A DNA stretch of 39,760 nucleotides from Bacillota bacterium (GTDB lineage Bacteria > Bacillota > Negativicutes > Sporomusales > CTSoil-080). The stretch lies in assembly GCA_017889625.1 (NCBI GenBank), contig JAGGAD010000002.1, positions 1 through 39,760 of the forward strand, given 5' to 3'. A model generated the notes under the pieces. It saw nothing but the letters and a program-made list of their open reading frames with translations, searched no databases and was not told the origin of the DNA. This document shows, in pieces, positions 1 to 8,780 of the stretch. Position 1 is the stretch's first letter. Each line of letters begins with the position of its first letter. Position numbers and translations under genes: made by a program.

Positions 1-45
1 TTGACATCGTGGGGGTCACTGGTTCGAACCCAGTCGGTCGCACCA
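1..45 (+). tRNA. tRNA-Val(GAC), 3' part only
   Basis: The window opens exactly at the anticodon loop (TTGACAT, anticodon GAC at 3-5). The rest follows the tRNA plan: anticodon-stem 3' arm 8-12, variable loop 13-17, T stem 18-22 paired with 30-34 around the TTCGAAC loop, acceptor 3' arm 35-41, discriminator A at 42 and an encoded CCA at 43-45. The 5' half lies outside the window, so the acceptor and D stems cannot be checked. Anticodon GAC reads valine codons. Confidence 0.85.
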
Positions 46-60
46 GAAAAATTAAGGGTT

Positions 61-82
61 CTGAGATTTCTCAGGCCTGTTT
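61..82 (+). terminator. Rho-independent terminator after tRNA-Val
   Basis: CTGAG (61-65) pairs with CTCAG (70-74) around a 4-nt loop. A few bases later comes a run of T, so a tRNA transcript would end here. The stem is short and the T run is not immediately adjacent, so the call is moderate. Confidence 0.5.
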
Positions 83-123
83 TTTGTGTTTTGATAACAT
101 TTTGACGTAAGCGTTGTCATGAG

Positions 124-151
124 TTGACCTATTTTTAACTGGATATAAATT
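124..151 (+). promoter_or_regulatory. Possible promoter of the helicase gene
   Basis: TTGACC (124-129) and TAAATT (146-151) are separated by 16 bp, a sigma-A-like arrangement placed between the tRNA terminator and the helicase gene. The -10 is a weak match. Confidence 0.35.
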
Positions 152-186
152 AGGATAATTCGGAGAAAAATGAGGCTTTTAATCGT

Positions 187-1638
187 ATGAATTTTGGAGA
201 AAATAAAAAGTATGTTTTTAGTAAAGAAATAGCAAAAGCATTAAATGAATTAGGGTATGCTAAACTCACTAAGGTTCAGGAAGAGGTAATACCTTTAGTT
301 TTTGCTCAAAAGGATATTATCGTTAGAGCTCAAACGGGTAGCGGTAAGACCGCGGCTTTTGGCATCCCGGTTTGTGAGAAAATAGAACTAGAACAAAAAA
401 ATCCACAGGTATTAGTTCTTACGCCGACTAGAGAGTTGGCGGTGCAATTAAAACAAGATATCGCTAATATCGGAAGGTTTAAAAGAATAAGGTGCGCGGC
501 TGTTTTTGGCAGGCAGCCCATGGAAATACAAAAAAGAGAATTGAGGCAAAGAGTACACATTGTTGTCGGTACACCAGGAAGAACCTTGGATCACATTGAA
601 AGAAAAAATATAAATTTAGAAGAAGTGCGGTATCTGATCATTGATGAAGCCGACAAAATGTTGGATATGGGCTTTATCGAGCAGATGAAAGCGATTATAA
701 AAGTGTTGCCTGCTAATAGGAGCACGATGCTATTTTCTGCCACTATGCCAGATGAGATTCAGGAAATATGCCAGCAATACATGAAACAGCCAATAAACAT
801 CGAAGTTGAGTCGGAAAACCATAGTCTAGAAAACATTCGGCAAGTTTACTATGAAGTAGAAGAAAATGAGAAGTTTAATCTTCTTACTAGGCTAATATCT
901 ATTGAAAGACCGGATAGCGGTATTTTCTTTTGTAATACAAGGGACAAGGTAGAAGATATTTTTGAAAAATTGAAACAGAAAGGCTACTCTTGTGGGATTT
1001 TGCATGGCGGAATGGAACAACGGGATCGCTTGCACTCTATCCATGATTTTAAACGGGGAGAATTTAAGTTTTTAATTGCAACCGACGTGGCAGCTAGGGG
1101 GATTCATGTAGACGATATATCGCTAGTGGTCAATTATGAAATGCCGTTGGCTAACGAAAGCTATGTTCATCGAATTGGCAGGACTGGGCGGGCTGGGAAT
1201 ATAGGAGCGGCGATTATATTTGTAACTAAGGATGAATATAGGACTTTCCACGAGCTTGAGGAATATGTTCATTATAAGATACCGAAACAAGAAACGCCGA
1301 CGCTGGGAGACGCTGAAGAAGAAAAACTAATTTTAAGTCACCGCGCTGAAAGTGAGTCAACTGTAAAAATTGATATAGGTGAAAAATTGAATCGACAAAT
1401 TACTAGAATTAGGATAAATGCGGGAAAGAAGACGAAATTGCGCCCCGGGGATATACTAGGGGCGATTAGTAGTATTTCAGGCATTAACGGCGAAGATATT
1501 GGAATTATTGATGTCCGAGATACATGCTCTTATGTTGAGATTCTTGAGGATAAAGGAAAACTTGTCATGACGGCACTTGAAGTAACAAAGATAAAAGGGA
1601 AGATTCAGAAGATAAAAGAAGTAGGTTTTCCAAATTAA
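187..1638 (+). CDS. DEAD-box RNA helicase, DbpA-like
   Basis: ATP-dependent RNA helicase (483 aa) that probably remodels rRNA during ribosome assembly or at low temperature. All core motifs are visible: AQTGSGKT (motif I, about residues 48-55), PTREL (80-84), TPGR (129-132), DEAD (153-156), SAT (184-186) and HRIGRTGRAG near residue 330. The last roughly 75 residues (RPGDILGAIS onward) resemble the DbpA-type RNA-binding domain, which in DbpA recognises 23S rRNA. The start at 187 is preceded by a seven-codon open frame (170-190) with its own GGAG, whose stop overlaps this ATG; translation may therefore be coupled. It follows a tRNA gene and is separated from the AraC gene by a strong promoter. 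The family call is secure; DbpA versus another DEAD helicase with the same tail is less so. Confidence 0.93.
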   Translation: MNFGENKKYVFSKEIAKALNELGYAKLTKVQEEVIPLVFAQKDIIVRAQTGSGKTAAFGIPVCEKIELEQKNPQVLVLTPTRELAVQLKQDIANIGRFKRIRCAAVFGRQPMEIQKRELRQRVHIVVGTPGRTLDHIERKNINLEEVRYLIIDEADKMLDMGFIEQMKAIIKVLPANRSTMLFSATMPDEIQEICQQYMKQPINIEVESENHSLENIRQVYYEVEENEKFNLLTRLISIERPDSGIFFCNTRDKVEDIFEKLKQKGYSCGILHGGMEQRDRLHSIHDFKRGEFKFLIATDVAARGIHVDDISLVVNYEMPLANESYVHRIGRTGRAGNIGAAIIFVTKDEYRTFHELEEYVHYKIPKQETPTLGDAEEEKLILSHRAESESTVKIDIGEKLNRQITRIRINAGKKTKLRPGDILGAISSISGINGEDIGIIDVRDTCSYVEILEDKGKLVMTALEVTKIKGKIQKIKEVGFPN

Positions 1639-1719
1639 TATTTTGAAGAAAATTAGCACTAATTCATAAAGCGTTGCCGGCAGATTCGGCCCCGCGAAAT
1701 TGATTGCAAAGACATGTTA

Positions 1720-1748
1720 TTGACAGATGAAAATGGTGATTGTACTAT
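1720..1748 (+). promoter_or_regulatory. Sigma-A-type promoter of the AraC regulator gene
   Basis: A consensus TTGACA (1720-1725) is followed 17 bp later by TACTAT (1743-1748), about 75 bp before the GTG start at 1822. No other gene intervenes. The same TACTAT -10 appears in the candidate promoters before cobT and the thi operon. Confidence 0.65.
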
Positions 1749-1821
1749 ATAGCTTGGCATAAGAAATCAAAATGTGTCGAATTTAAGCGTTATTAGTTGT
1801 TGCAAGATTGGAAGTGGTTGA

Positions 1822-2847
1822 GTGGACAAGTGGGAATTGGACAAGTTTCTGCGGCGGCTTACTCCTTTTGAAGAGGCGTTAAGGGCATCGCAGGATATTC
1901 GGGTACTGAAACCACTGGTTCGGGGGGAATCTACTCAAAAATATCCGATTTTTGATAACCGGGATATTGTAGACAATATCTTAAGTAATCAAATTAAAGA
2001 CGATGATAAGTTAGCTTTTGCTTCAGAAGGGATTAGTTTTTGCTGTCATCCCCGGTTTCTTAAAACGCCGATCCATAGTCATTCGTTTATCGAAATGCTA
2101 TACGTCTATTCCGGGCAATGCCGCCAAATTATTAATGATACGGCGGTAACAATGCAACAGGGACAAATATGTATCATTGATACAAATGTTCATCATCTAA
2201 TTGAATCTGCCAGTGAAAACGACATTATTATTAATTGTTTGATGAGCCGTAGCTATCTTAAGGAAGTTCTCATTAGCCGTTTATCAGGCAATGATTTATT
2301 TTCGGCATTTTTTGCGAAGGCTTTGGATCCAAACAATGATGCTAACAATTATATGATTTTTAGTTCGGAAGACTCAGAAAAGATTCGTCAGTTTATGGTG
2401 TATTTACTATCGGAGAGCTTTAGCCGGTCAGTTTGGTCTGAGGAAGTTATTAATAGTTATATGGTGCTTATTTTATCTGAACTATTGACGATTTATACAG
2501 GAAACATCAAAAATCAAAAAACTTATACTATAAAGAACATAAAGCTGTCGGATATTATTCTTTATATTCAAGAAAACTGTCAGCAAGCGACGCTAGAATC
2601 AACAGCCGAGCAGTTTCACTTTAATGCTAATTATTTGAGTAGAATGTTAAAACAGGTAACAGGGTATAATTTTACTGATATACTTCACGAAGCAAGACTA
2701 AAAAAAGCTTGTATCTTGATCAATAATTCGAATATGGCTATTGCTAAGATTGCGAATACCGTCGGGTATCAGAATGTTAACTTTTTTTACCAAATATTTA
2801 AAAAACATTATAAAAAAACTCCTGCAGAGTATCGAAAAGAAAGCTAA
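1822..2847 (+). CDS. AraC-family transcriptional regulator with cupin-like sensor domain
   Basis: Probable ligand-responsive activator of the adjacent porin, rhamnosidase and MFS genes. The N-terminal half contains a cupin-like segment (HSHSFIEMLYVYSG, around residues 89-102), typical of sugar-sensing AraC proteins. The C-terminal roughly 95 residues carry two helix-turn-helix motifs ending in the family signature GYQNVNFFYQIFKKHYKKTP. The 341-aa length is a little above the usual 280-300 aa. The start is GTG at 1822, with GGAAG about 8 bp upstream. The regulated sugar cannot be read from the sequence; rhamnose or a rhamnoside is inferred from the neighbours. A 21-bp-spaced direct repeat at 2953-2980 is a candidate binding site. 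Confidence 0.88.
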   Translation: MDKWELDKFLRRLTPFEEALRASQDIRVLKPLVRGESTQKYPIFDNRDIVDNILSNQIKDDDKLAFASEGISFCCHPRFLKTPIHSHSFIEMLYVYSGQCRQIINDTAVTMQQGQICIIDTNVHHLIESASENDIIINCLMSRSYLKEVLISRLSGNDLFSAFFAKALDPNNDANNYMIFSSEDSEKIRQFMVYLLSESFSRSVWSEEVINSYMVLILSELLTIYTGNIKNQKTYTIKNIKLSDIILYIQENCQQATLESTAEQFHFNANYLSRMLKQVTGYNFTDILHEARLKKACILINNSNMAIAKIANTVGYQNVNFFYQIFKKHYKKTPAEYRKES

Positions 2848-2871
2848 AAATTATTCGCGATTAATTATAAT

Positions 2872-2924
2872 GAAATCCCGTTGTGTGCAAAGTAACGCTT
2901 GCACACAATGGGATTTCGTTTTTT
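2872..2924 (+). terminator. Strong Rho-independent terminator
   Basis: A 19-bp stem (2872-2890 with 2899-2917, one G-T wobble) and an 8-nt loop are followed by GTTTTTT. It separates the regulator transcript from the porin gene. Confidence 0.9.
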
Positions 2925-2952
2925 AAAAATTTCTGCAATATTATGAACAAAT

Positions 2953-2980
2953 CCGTCATAAGTACGTAAAATACCGTCAT
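2953..2980 (+). promoter_or_regulatory. Candidate AraC-type operator (two half-sites 21 bp apart)
   Basis: CCGTCAT occurs at 2953-2959 and again at 2974-2980, an exact 21-bp period, i.e. two helical turns. AraC-family activators typically bind paired direct-repeat half-sites with this phasing. The site lies upstream of the porin's candidate promoter and next to a divergent-function AraC gene. Binding is inferred from spacing only. Confidence 0.45.
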
Positions 2981-3047
2981 TGTTGTGTCTACAAGGGTAC
3001 GTTAAGATAATGTTAACAATAAGTTAAAAAAAGTTGTCGCATTATTG

Positions 3048-3075
3048 TTACTTGAAAGAAAACAATAAATATTAT
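3048..3075 (+). promoter_or_regulatory. Possible promoter of the SLH porin gene
   Basis: TTACTT (3048-3053) and TATTAT (3070-3075) are separated by 16 bp, leaving a leader of roughly 110 nt before the ATG at 3195. The weak -35 fits an activator-dependent promoter. Confidence 0.4.
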
Positions 3076-3194
3076 GCAAAGGAGTGAGAAAAAACGGAGT
3101 TCTAAAAAACAAAATATCTGAATTTTAGGCAATGTTGCTGAGGAAACATGGATGCTCTTTAACATTGGCTGAAAACAACTTTAGGAGGGTATTT

Positions 3195-4484
3195 ATGAAA
3201 AAAAACCTGGTAGTATTATTAATGTTTGTGTTTATTTTTTCCCTGGCCGGTACAGCGTTTGCAGCTGTAACAGGTAATCCTTTTGTGGATGTTCCAGCAA
3301 AACATTGGTCTTATGATGCAGTTAATAAATTGGCGGTTGCCGGAATTATCGAAGGTGTCGACGGCAAGTTTAATGGCGACAAAACCATTACCCGCTACGA
3401 AATGGCCGTGATTGTGGCTAAAGCGTTAGCGAAAGAAGAAAAAGCCGATCCTGAGCAAAAGGCTTTGATTGAAAAACTGAGCGTGGAATATAAAACTGAA
3501 CTTCAAAATATGGGCATGCGGTTAAGCACCGTGGAAGAAAAGGTTAACCGGGTAAATTTCTATGGTTACTTAGGACTGCGGTTTGATTATGGAAAAGGAA
3601 ATGCTTTTAGTTCAGAGGGCATTCAGACCGAAGCCGTTCATGTAGATACATATACTACTTATAAAATAAACGATAAATCTACGGTTGTACTTGAGAATGT
3701 ATTCCATAATAACATGAGAAGTATTGGTGCTACTGCTGGTTCCCTCCTCGATGGGATGGATACTGCATCATATCCTAATGGTTGGAACCAGTTAGCACAT
3801 TCGGTTTTTGTTAACACGGCATTGGATCAGGTGAAATTTACGGTTGGTCAATTTCCCATGATTCCGGCCTACGGCATGGTTCTCAGCAGTGAAGACTTCC
3901 AAGGCTCCCGGGTTAAAGGGGTAAAAGCCAGCTACGGAATCGGCCAGGTTACCGCAACTGTATTCTCCGGGAAGACTTTCGGCTTATATGGTCTTGGCAC
4001 TGAATATGCGGAAGCCGGAAAATACAATTTGGCGGAGCTTGATTTTGCTGTATCGAAAAAAACGAATATTAAAGCCGCGTACCATGATGCAAAAACTGCG
4101 AACTATGGCGAAGTTGGTTTTGATACAAAATTGACCAATGATCTGGTGTTTGAAGCCGCAGCCGCAAAGAACGATCAGGATGTAGACAACAATAAGTCGT
4201 ATTATGCTCAGTTGAAGTACAAACAAGCGATGTTTTGGGCAGTGCCGCACTCTTATGATCTATTTGTTGGCTATCGCAAAATACCGGCAAATGCAACCTT
4301 AAATGGCGGCTCAAACTCTGATTTTAATGGTAACTATACGTATAATGTCAAAGGTGCTATTATCGGTGCACATTATGTTCCGGATAAAATGGTGATGTTA
4401 ACTACTTGGTACTCCTTTGGCAAAAAGATTGATACGAATAAAGATCAAAATGCGTTCCGGGCACAACTAGATTTCTTCTTTTAA
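3195..4484 (+). CDS. SLH-domain outer-membrane porin (OmpM type)
   Basis: Envelope protein of 429 aa. It has a signal peptide (MKKNLVVLLM start, cleavage expected after GTAFA near residue 23), one SLH domain (about 29-85, with FVDVPAKHWSYDAV and ITRYEMAVIVAKAL), a short coiled-coil stretch (KLSVEYKTELQNMG to STVEEKVNRV), and then alternating beta-strand sequence ending in aromatic LDFFF, as expected for an outer-membrane barrel. In Negativicutes such proteins bind cell-wall-linked groups through SLH and anchor the outer membrane while serving as porins. I start at ATG 3195 because AGGAGG lies 6 bp upstream; a longer frame from 3132 would bury the signal peptide. Next to a rhamnosidase and a transporter it probably admits rhamnosides, which is inference. 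Confidence 0.88.
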   Translation: MKKNLVVLLMFVFIFSLAGTAFAAVTGNPFVDVPAKHWSYDAVNKLAVAGIIEGVDGKFNGDKTITRYEMAVIVAKALAKEEKADPEQKALIEKLSVEYKTELQNMGMRLSTVEEKVNRVNFYGYLGLRFDYGKGNAFSSEGIQTEAVHVDTYTTYKINDKSTVVLENVFHNNMRSIGATAGSLLDGMDTASYPNGWNQLAHSVFVNTALDQVKFTVGQFPMIPAYGMVLSSEDFQGSRVKGVKASYGIGQVTATVFSGKTFGLYGLGTEYAEAGKYNLAELDFAVSKKTNIKAAYHDAKTANYGEVGFDTKLTNDLVFEAAAAKNDQDVDNNKSYYAQLKYKQAMFWAVPHSYDLFVGYRKIPANATLNGGSNSDFNGNYTYNVKGAIIGAHYVPDKMVMLTTWYSFGKKIDTNKDQNAFRAQLDFFF

Positions 4485-4507
4485 GACAGTTTGATGGATT
4501 TATTGTT

Positions 4508-4553
4508 AAAGTCGGCGGCTCCATTTTTCCAGGTGGAGGAATCCGCCGACTTT
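4508..4553 (+). terminator. Hairpin between porin and rhamnosidase genes (weak terminator or attenuator)
   Basis: AAAGTCGGCGG (4508-4518) pairs perfectly with CCGCCGACTTT (4543-4553), and a smaller inner stem CTCCA/TGGAG is possible. After the stem the sequence is AACGAG, not a T run, so full termination is doubtful. It more likely lowers read-through into the rhamnosidase gene or protects the abundant porin mRNA 3' end. Confidence 0.5.
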
Positions 4554-4612
4554 AACGAGTAAAAATGCTAGTTCTTGAGGTTAACAGTAAATAGATGAAA
4601 TAGGTGATCAAA

Positions 4613-7462
4613 ATGGTAGAGAATGTTCCACAAGATGCAGTAATTGTACATAGATTAAAAACGGAATACCTGTCAAATCCGGTCGGAATGGATATAAAGA
4701 TGCCTCGGCTGAGCTGGGAAATAATATCCGCCAGGCGAGGCGCGCGGCAGACTGCGTATCAGGTGATAGTTGCGACAACGCCGGAGAAAGTGGAACAAGC
4801 TGTCGAGGTGCTCTGGAATACCGGGAGAGTTGAGTCGTCTGAATCAGTTAATTGCGTTTATGAAGGGCCGGAGCTTCAGTCGCGGCAGCGGTATTACTGG
4901 AAAGTTCGGATTTGGGATGAAGCCGGTGCGGCGACTGAATGGAGTGAGGTTGCCTGCTGGGAAATGAGTTTGCTTACGCCACAGGAGTGGGTGGCAAAAT
5001 GGATTGAGCCGGAACAGCGGCCAACAATTAAAGATGAAAAAAGAAAGTTTTTTGAAATGTTTGAGGGAAACCGGGTAGCGGAAAATGATTATTCGCGTCT
5101 TAATCCCTGCCCTATATTAAGAAAAGAATTTACTATTGATAAGAATATTACAAGAGCTAGAATTTATGCTACCGCGCATGGGGTTTACGCGCTTTCGCTT
5201 AATGGGAAAAAAGTCGGCGACCGGGAATTAGCGCCGGAGGTTACCGCATATCCTAAATATCTTCAGTATCAAACGTATGACGTAACGACGATGCTTGCAG
5301 AAGGAAACAATGTTCTTGGTGCAGTTTTGGCTGATGGCTGGTATGCGGGGCGGATCGGGTTGACCGGCGACAGTTGTCAGTATGGAGATAAGCTGGCGTT
5401 ACTTTTGCAATTTGAAATAGACTACGCTGATGGGAATAAAGAAGTGATTACTTCTGATAAAAGTTTTGTTTCTTCAACCGGTCCTTGGGTATATTCGGAT
5501 ATATTTATTGGTGAACGTTATGATGCCAGACTAGAGAAGACTGCCTGGGATTGTGCGGGAGCTGCCAAAGGTGAATGGAGTCCAGTTCGTGAGGTTGGTT
5601 ATGGTTATAATAGCTTAGTAGCTCAGTATGGTGAACCGGTGCGGGCTATGGAACAAATTAAGGCGAGCAGGGTTATAACAACCCCTAAAGGGGAAACCGT
5701 TATTGATTTTGGTCAGGTTTTAGTTGGAAGGGTTAGAATGACTGTTGCCGGACCTAGCGGGACTGAAGTGGCGCTTGAGCACAGCGAAGTGCTGGACGAG
5801 CAGGGCAACTTCATGATGAATATTATGGGGCGCAGCAAAGCGCAAAAAGATTGGTATATTCTAAAAGGCGAAGGCCAAGAAATTTATGAACCGCAGTTTA
5901 CTTTTCACGGATTTCGCTATGTAAAAGTAAGTGGGTATCCTGGCTTGGTTACGACTGAAGCTTTTACCGCAGTGGTGCTTTATTCGGGGTTAGAAGTGAC
6001 CGGACAATTTGAATGTTCCGATAGCCGGATTAATCAATTGCAGCAAAATATTATGTGGAGTCAGAAGGGGAATATGCTGGCGATTCCTACGGATTGTCCG
6101 CAACGGGAACGTTCTGGTTTTACGGGGGATATTCAGGTATATGCGCCTACTGCCTGTTTTAATATGGATGTAGCGGCTTTTTTAACTAATTGGCTGCGTA
6201 ATCTGGCGTTAGAGCAGCGTGAAGATGGGGCAGTCCCGGTTATAGTGCCGTACTTTCCGGCGATTGAAGAGATGCAGGCTGGAATGGGAACCCATACCTC
6301 GGCCGGCTGGGGTGATGCTTGTGTTATTGTACCGTGGGTGCTGTATCAGGCGTATGGGGATGCCCGTATTTTGGCGGAAATGTATCCGGTGATGGTCAAG
6401 TGGCTCGAATACGTTATCCGTGAAGCTGCTGAAAATATTCCGGAGAATATTACTGGCGAGCTGACGGAAGCACGGCGTCAACGTCAGCGATATTTATGGA
6501 ATACGGGATTTCATTTCGGCGATTGGCTGATTCCGAGTTTGTGCGACGAACAAGATGGGGCGATGCGCGGCGCTTTTATGACGAAAGAATTAGTATCTAC
6601 CTGTTTTTATGCGTATTCGGCGCAACTCATGGCAGATATTGCCACACGTTTAGGAAAACCGGAAGCGGCAACGTACTACGGGGAATTATCCGGCAAAGTT
6701 CGCGAAGCGTTTGCGGCAGAATATTTACAGGAAGACGGTACTTTGACAGCTCATTTTCAGGGAATCTATGTGCTAGCCTTAAAAATGAACATGATTCCAG
6801 ATGGTATGCGGAGTAAAGTGCTGGATCAACTGGTTGGACTTATTGTGAAGAATAACAATAGATTGGATACAGGGTTTCTTTCCGTGCCGTTTCTTCTGGA
6901 TGTTCTTTCCGAAAATGGTCGCCGGGATGTGGCTAACCAGTTATTGTACCAGACTGATGGCCCATCTTGGCTATATCAAGTGGAAAAAGGTGCAACTACA
7001 ATGTGGGAACGTTGGGAAGCAATATTGCCTGATGGTAAAGTAACCGGTGCATCGTTTAATCATTACGCCTTTGGCTGTGTGGGGGATTGGCTGTACCGGG
7101 TGATTGGCGGTATTCGCGTCGGTAAGGCTGGCTATCACCACAGTGTGATCCAGCCGGAACCAGACGACCATCTTACCTATGCGAAAACCAGGTTTAGCTC
7201 GGTTTATGGAGAACTTGGCGTTGAGTGGCACTTGATTAGCGGAAAAATGAAAATGGCTGTAAGCATCCCGGTGAACACCGCCGCAACGGTTATTTTACCT
7301 GGGGCTCAGTTGAAAAATGTTAGCGAGCAAGGGATTGCCATAGATCAAAATATAGCTGGTGTGTTTGCGGTTAAAGAGACCGGCAATAAAGTGACAGTGG
7401 AAATCGGATCAGGAAACTATGAGTTTGAATATTGTTATGAGAGAGGATTGGTTGAGCAATGA
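4613..7462 (+). CDS. Alpha-L-rhamnosidase, GH78 family, cytoplasmic
   Basis: Hydrolyses terminal alpha-L-rhamnose from glycosides. The protein (949 aa) shows the GH78 plan: N-terminal beta domains (PRLSWEI near residue 25, GWYAGRIG in the carbohydrate-binding region near 250) and an (alpha/alpha)6 catalytic domain with DCPQRER...GFTGD (around residues 493-506) and MWERWEA (near 797), which hold the acidic catalytic residues of the family; a C-terminal beta domain follows. There is no signal peptide, so it acts inside the cell and needs the adjacent MFS carrier. ATG 4613 is preferred over GTG 4604 because AGGTGA (4602-4607) makes a properly spaced ribosome site for it. Its stop overlaps the MFS start (ATGA). 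Released rhamnose is a classic source of 1,2-propanediol, linking it to the pdu operon. Confidence 0.93.
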   Translation: MVENVPQDAVIVHRLKTEYLSNPVGMDIKMPRLSWEIISARRGARQTAYQVIVATTPEKVEQAVEVLWNTGRVESSESVNCVYEGPELQSRQRYYWKVRIWDEAGAATEWSEVACWEMSLLTPQEWVAKWIEPEQRPTIKDEKRKFFEMFEGNRVAENDYSRLNPCPILRKEFTIDKNITRARIYATAHGVYALSLNGKKVGDRELAPEVTAYPKYLQYQTYDVTTMLAEGNNVLGAVLADGWYAGRIGLTGDSCQYGDKLALLLQFEIDYADGNKEVITSDKSFVSSTGPWVYSDIFIGERYDARLEKTAWDCAGAAKGEWSPVREVGYGYNSLVAQYGEPVRAMEQIKASRVITTPKGETVIDFGQVLVGRVRMTVAGPSGTEVALEHSEVLDEQGNFMMNIMGRSKAQKDWYILKGEGQEIYEPQFTFHGFRYVKVSGYPGLVTTEAFTAVVLYSGLEVTGQFECSDSRINQLQQNIMWSQKGNMLAIPTDCPQRERSGFTGDIQVYAPTACFNMDVAAFLTNWLRNLALEQREDGAVPVIVPYFPAIEEMQAGMGTHTSAGWGDACVIVPWVLYQAYGDARILAEMYPVMVKWLEYVIREAAENIPENITGELTEARRQRQRYLWNTGFHFGDWLIPSLCDEQDGAMRGAFMTKELVSTCFYAYSAQLMADIATRLGKPEAATYYGELSGKVREAFAAEYLQEDGTLTAHFQGIYVLALKMNMIPDGMRSKVLDQLVGLIVKNNNRLDTGFLSVPFLLDVLSENGRRDVANQLLYQTDGPSWLYQVEKGATTMWERWEAILPDGKVTGASFNHYAFGCVGDWLYRVIGGIRVGKAGYHHSVIQPEPDDHLTYAKTRFSSVYGELGVEWHLISGKMKMAVSIPVNTAATVILPGAQLKNVSEQGIAIDQNIAGVFAVKETGNKVTVEIGSGNYEFEYCYERGLVEQ

Positions 7463-8724
7463 ATCAAGTAAATACAGAAATTCAGAAGCGTACACCGTTT
7501 GGCCGTCTGGTCAGCGGAATTGTTTTAGGTCAGTTTGGTTATATCATGGCTACTATTGTTCCGTTAGTTATATTGTTAACTTTTAAGTTTTTAGAAATTG
7601 ACCCTCAAAATGTTACCGCTGATTTTAGTATGGCGACAGGGGCCGGAGCATTAGTAGGTATTATTGCCGCGTACATCGGTGGGGTAGTCAGTGATCGTAC
7701 GACAGTGGCTTTTGGCAGGCGGCGGACGTGGATTTTACTTGGTACTGTTCTTGCTGCTGTGGCCATGGTTGGAATAGGAAAGACTAGTACTGTTGGTATG
7801 GTTATTGTTTTGTGGTGTGTAGCGTTGACGTTTTATGCATTTTCTTTTGCGGCTTTGTCAGCGTTGGTTCCCGACCAGGTTGAAGAAGCAAAACGGGGCA
7901 CGGCTTCAGGTATTGTAGGCTTGTGTAATCCTATCGCTATTTTGGTTGGTATGGGAGTAATGACCGCGCTTAATAATCAGCCGGTTGATTTTAAGTTTAC
8001 TGTTCTGGCTGTTATATCGGTTATTTGCGCTGTTGTAAGCTGTATATTGGTAAAGGAAGAAAAGCCAATAGCAGTTAAAGAAGAAAATTTCGGTAAAACG
8101 CTGACTTTTGGGGAATGGCTCGGGAGAATTTACCCCAATCCGCGAAAATACCCGGCGTTTTCTTGGGGCGTACTTACCCGGTTTTTGGTTTGCCTCGCGT
8201 TTGCCACACAAGTGTTCGGGGCGTTGTATTTTATGCAAAAGTTTAATGTTTCACCGGCAGATGTTACTGGGATTGCTGCTTTGAATGCCCTTGTTCAGAC
8301 TGTTGGACTGGGTGTATCTAGTATCGTTGGCGGGATGCTTTCCGATAAGTTTAGAAAACAAAAACCGTTTGTATCTATTGCTGCTATTGTTGTTGCAATT
8401 GGTATTGTTATTATGGCTTTTGCCCCCTCGATACCAGTTGCCTTTATCGGGACAGCTGTGCTTGGAATAGGGTATGGTGCGTACATTGCCGTAGATATGG
8501 CGCTGATCTCACGGATATTGCCGAATCCCAAAGATGCAGCTAAGGATTTTGGTATCATGAACGTGGCCAGCCAGTTGCCTCAGTCTATATTACCGGTGTT
8601 TGCTCCCTTGCTGATTGGAGCCGGTGGATTTCCGCTGTTTTTTGGACTGCTTGCTATTGCGGGATTACTAAGTGCAGTGGCGGTTGCGCCAATACCTGAG
8701 GTGTCTTCTGCACCGGAAAAGTAG
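7459..8724 (+). CDS. MFS transporter, probable rhamnoside or sugar carrier
   Basis: Inner-membrane carrier of 421 aa with about 12 hydrophobic segments. The MFS loop 2-3 signature is present (GGVVSDRTTVAFGRRR, about residues 74-89) and a second related loop lies near GGMLSDKFRKQKP in the C-terminal half. It overlaps the rhamnosidase stop codon by 4 bp, so the two are translationally coupled. With an intracellular rhamnosidase this is the natural import partner; the substrate is inferred from context. A bidirectional terminator follows directly. Confidence 0.85.
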   Translation: MNQVNTEIQKRTPFGRLVSGIVLGQFGYIMATIVPLVILLTFKFLEIDPQNVTADFSMATGAGALVGIIAAYIGGVVSDRTTVAFGRRRTWILLGTVLAAVAMVGIGKTSTVGMVIVLWCVALTFYAFSFAALSALVPDQVEEAKRGTASGIVGLCNPIAILVGMGVMTALNNQPVDFKFTVLAVISVICAVVSCILVKEEKPIAVKEENFGKTLTFGEWLGRIYPNPRKYPAFSWGVLTRFLVCLAFATQVFGALYFMQKFNVSPADVTGIAALNALVQTVGLGVSSIVGGMLSDKFRKQKPFVSIAAIVVAIGIVIMAFAPSIPVAFIGTAVLGIGYGAYIAVDMALISRILPNPKDAAKDFGIMNVASQLPQSILPVFAPLLIGAGGFPLFFGLLAIAGLLSAVAVAPIPEVSSAPEK

Positions 8725-8731
8725 CGCTTGC

Positions 8732-8780
8732 TAATATAAAAAGACTTTCGGCCTGATTGGCTGAAAGTCTTTTTATATTA
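8732..8780. terminator. Bidirectional terminator between convergent genes
   Basis: A 22-bp near-perfect stem (8732-8753 with 8759-8780, one wobble) and a 5-nt loop are flanked by A-rich and T-rich arms (AAAAAGACTTT / AAAGTCTTTTT). It therefore works on both strands and serves the MFS gene and the convergent small gene, whose stop codon it overlaps. Confidence 0.88.
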
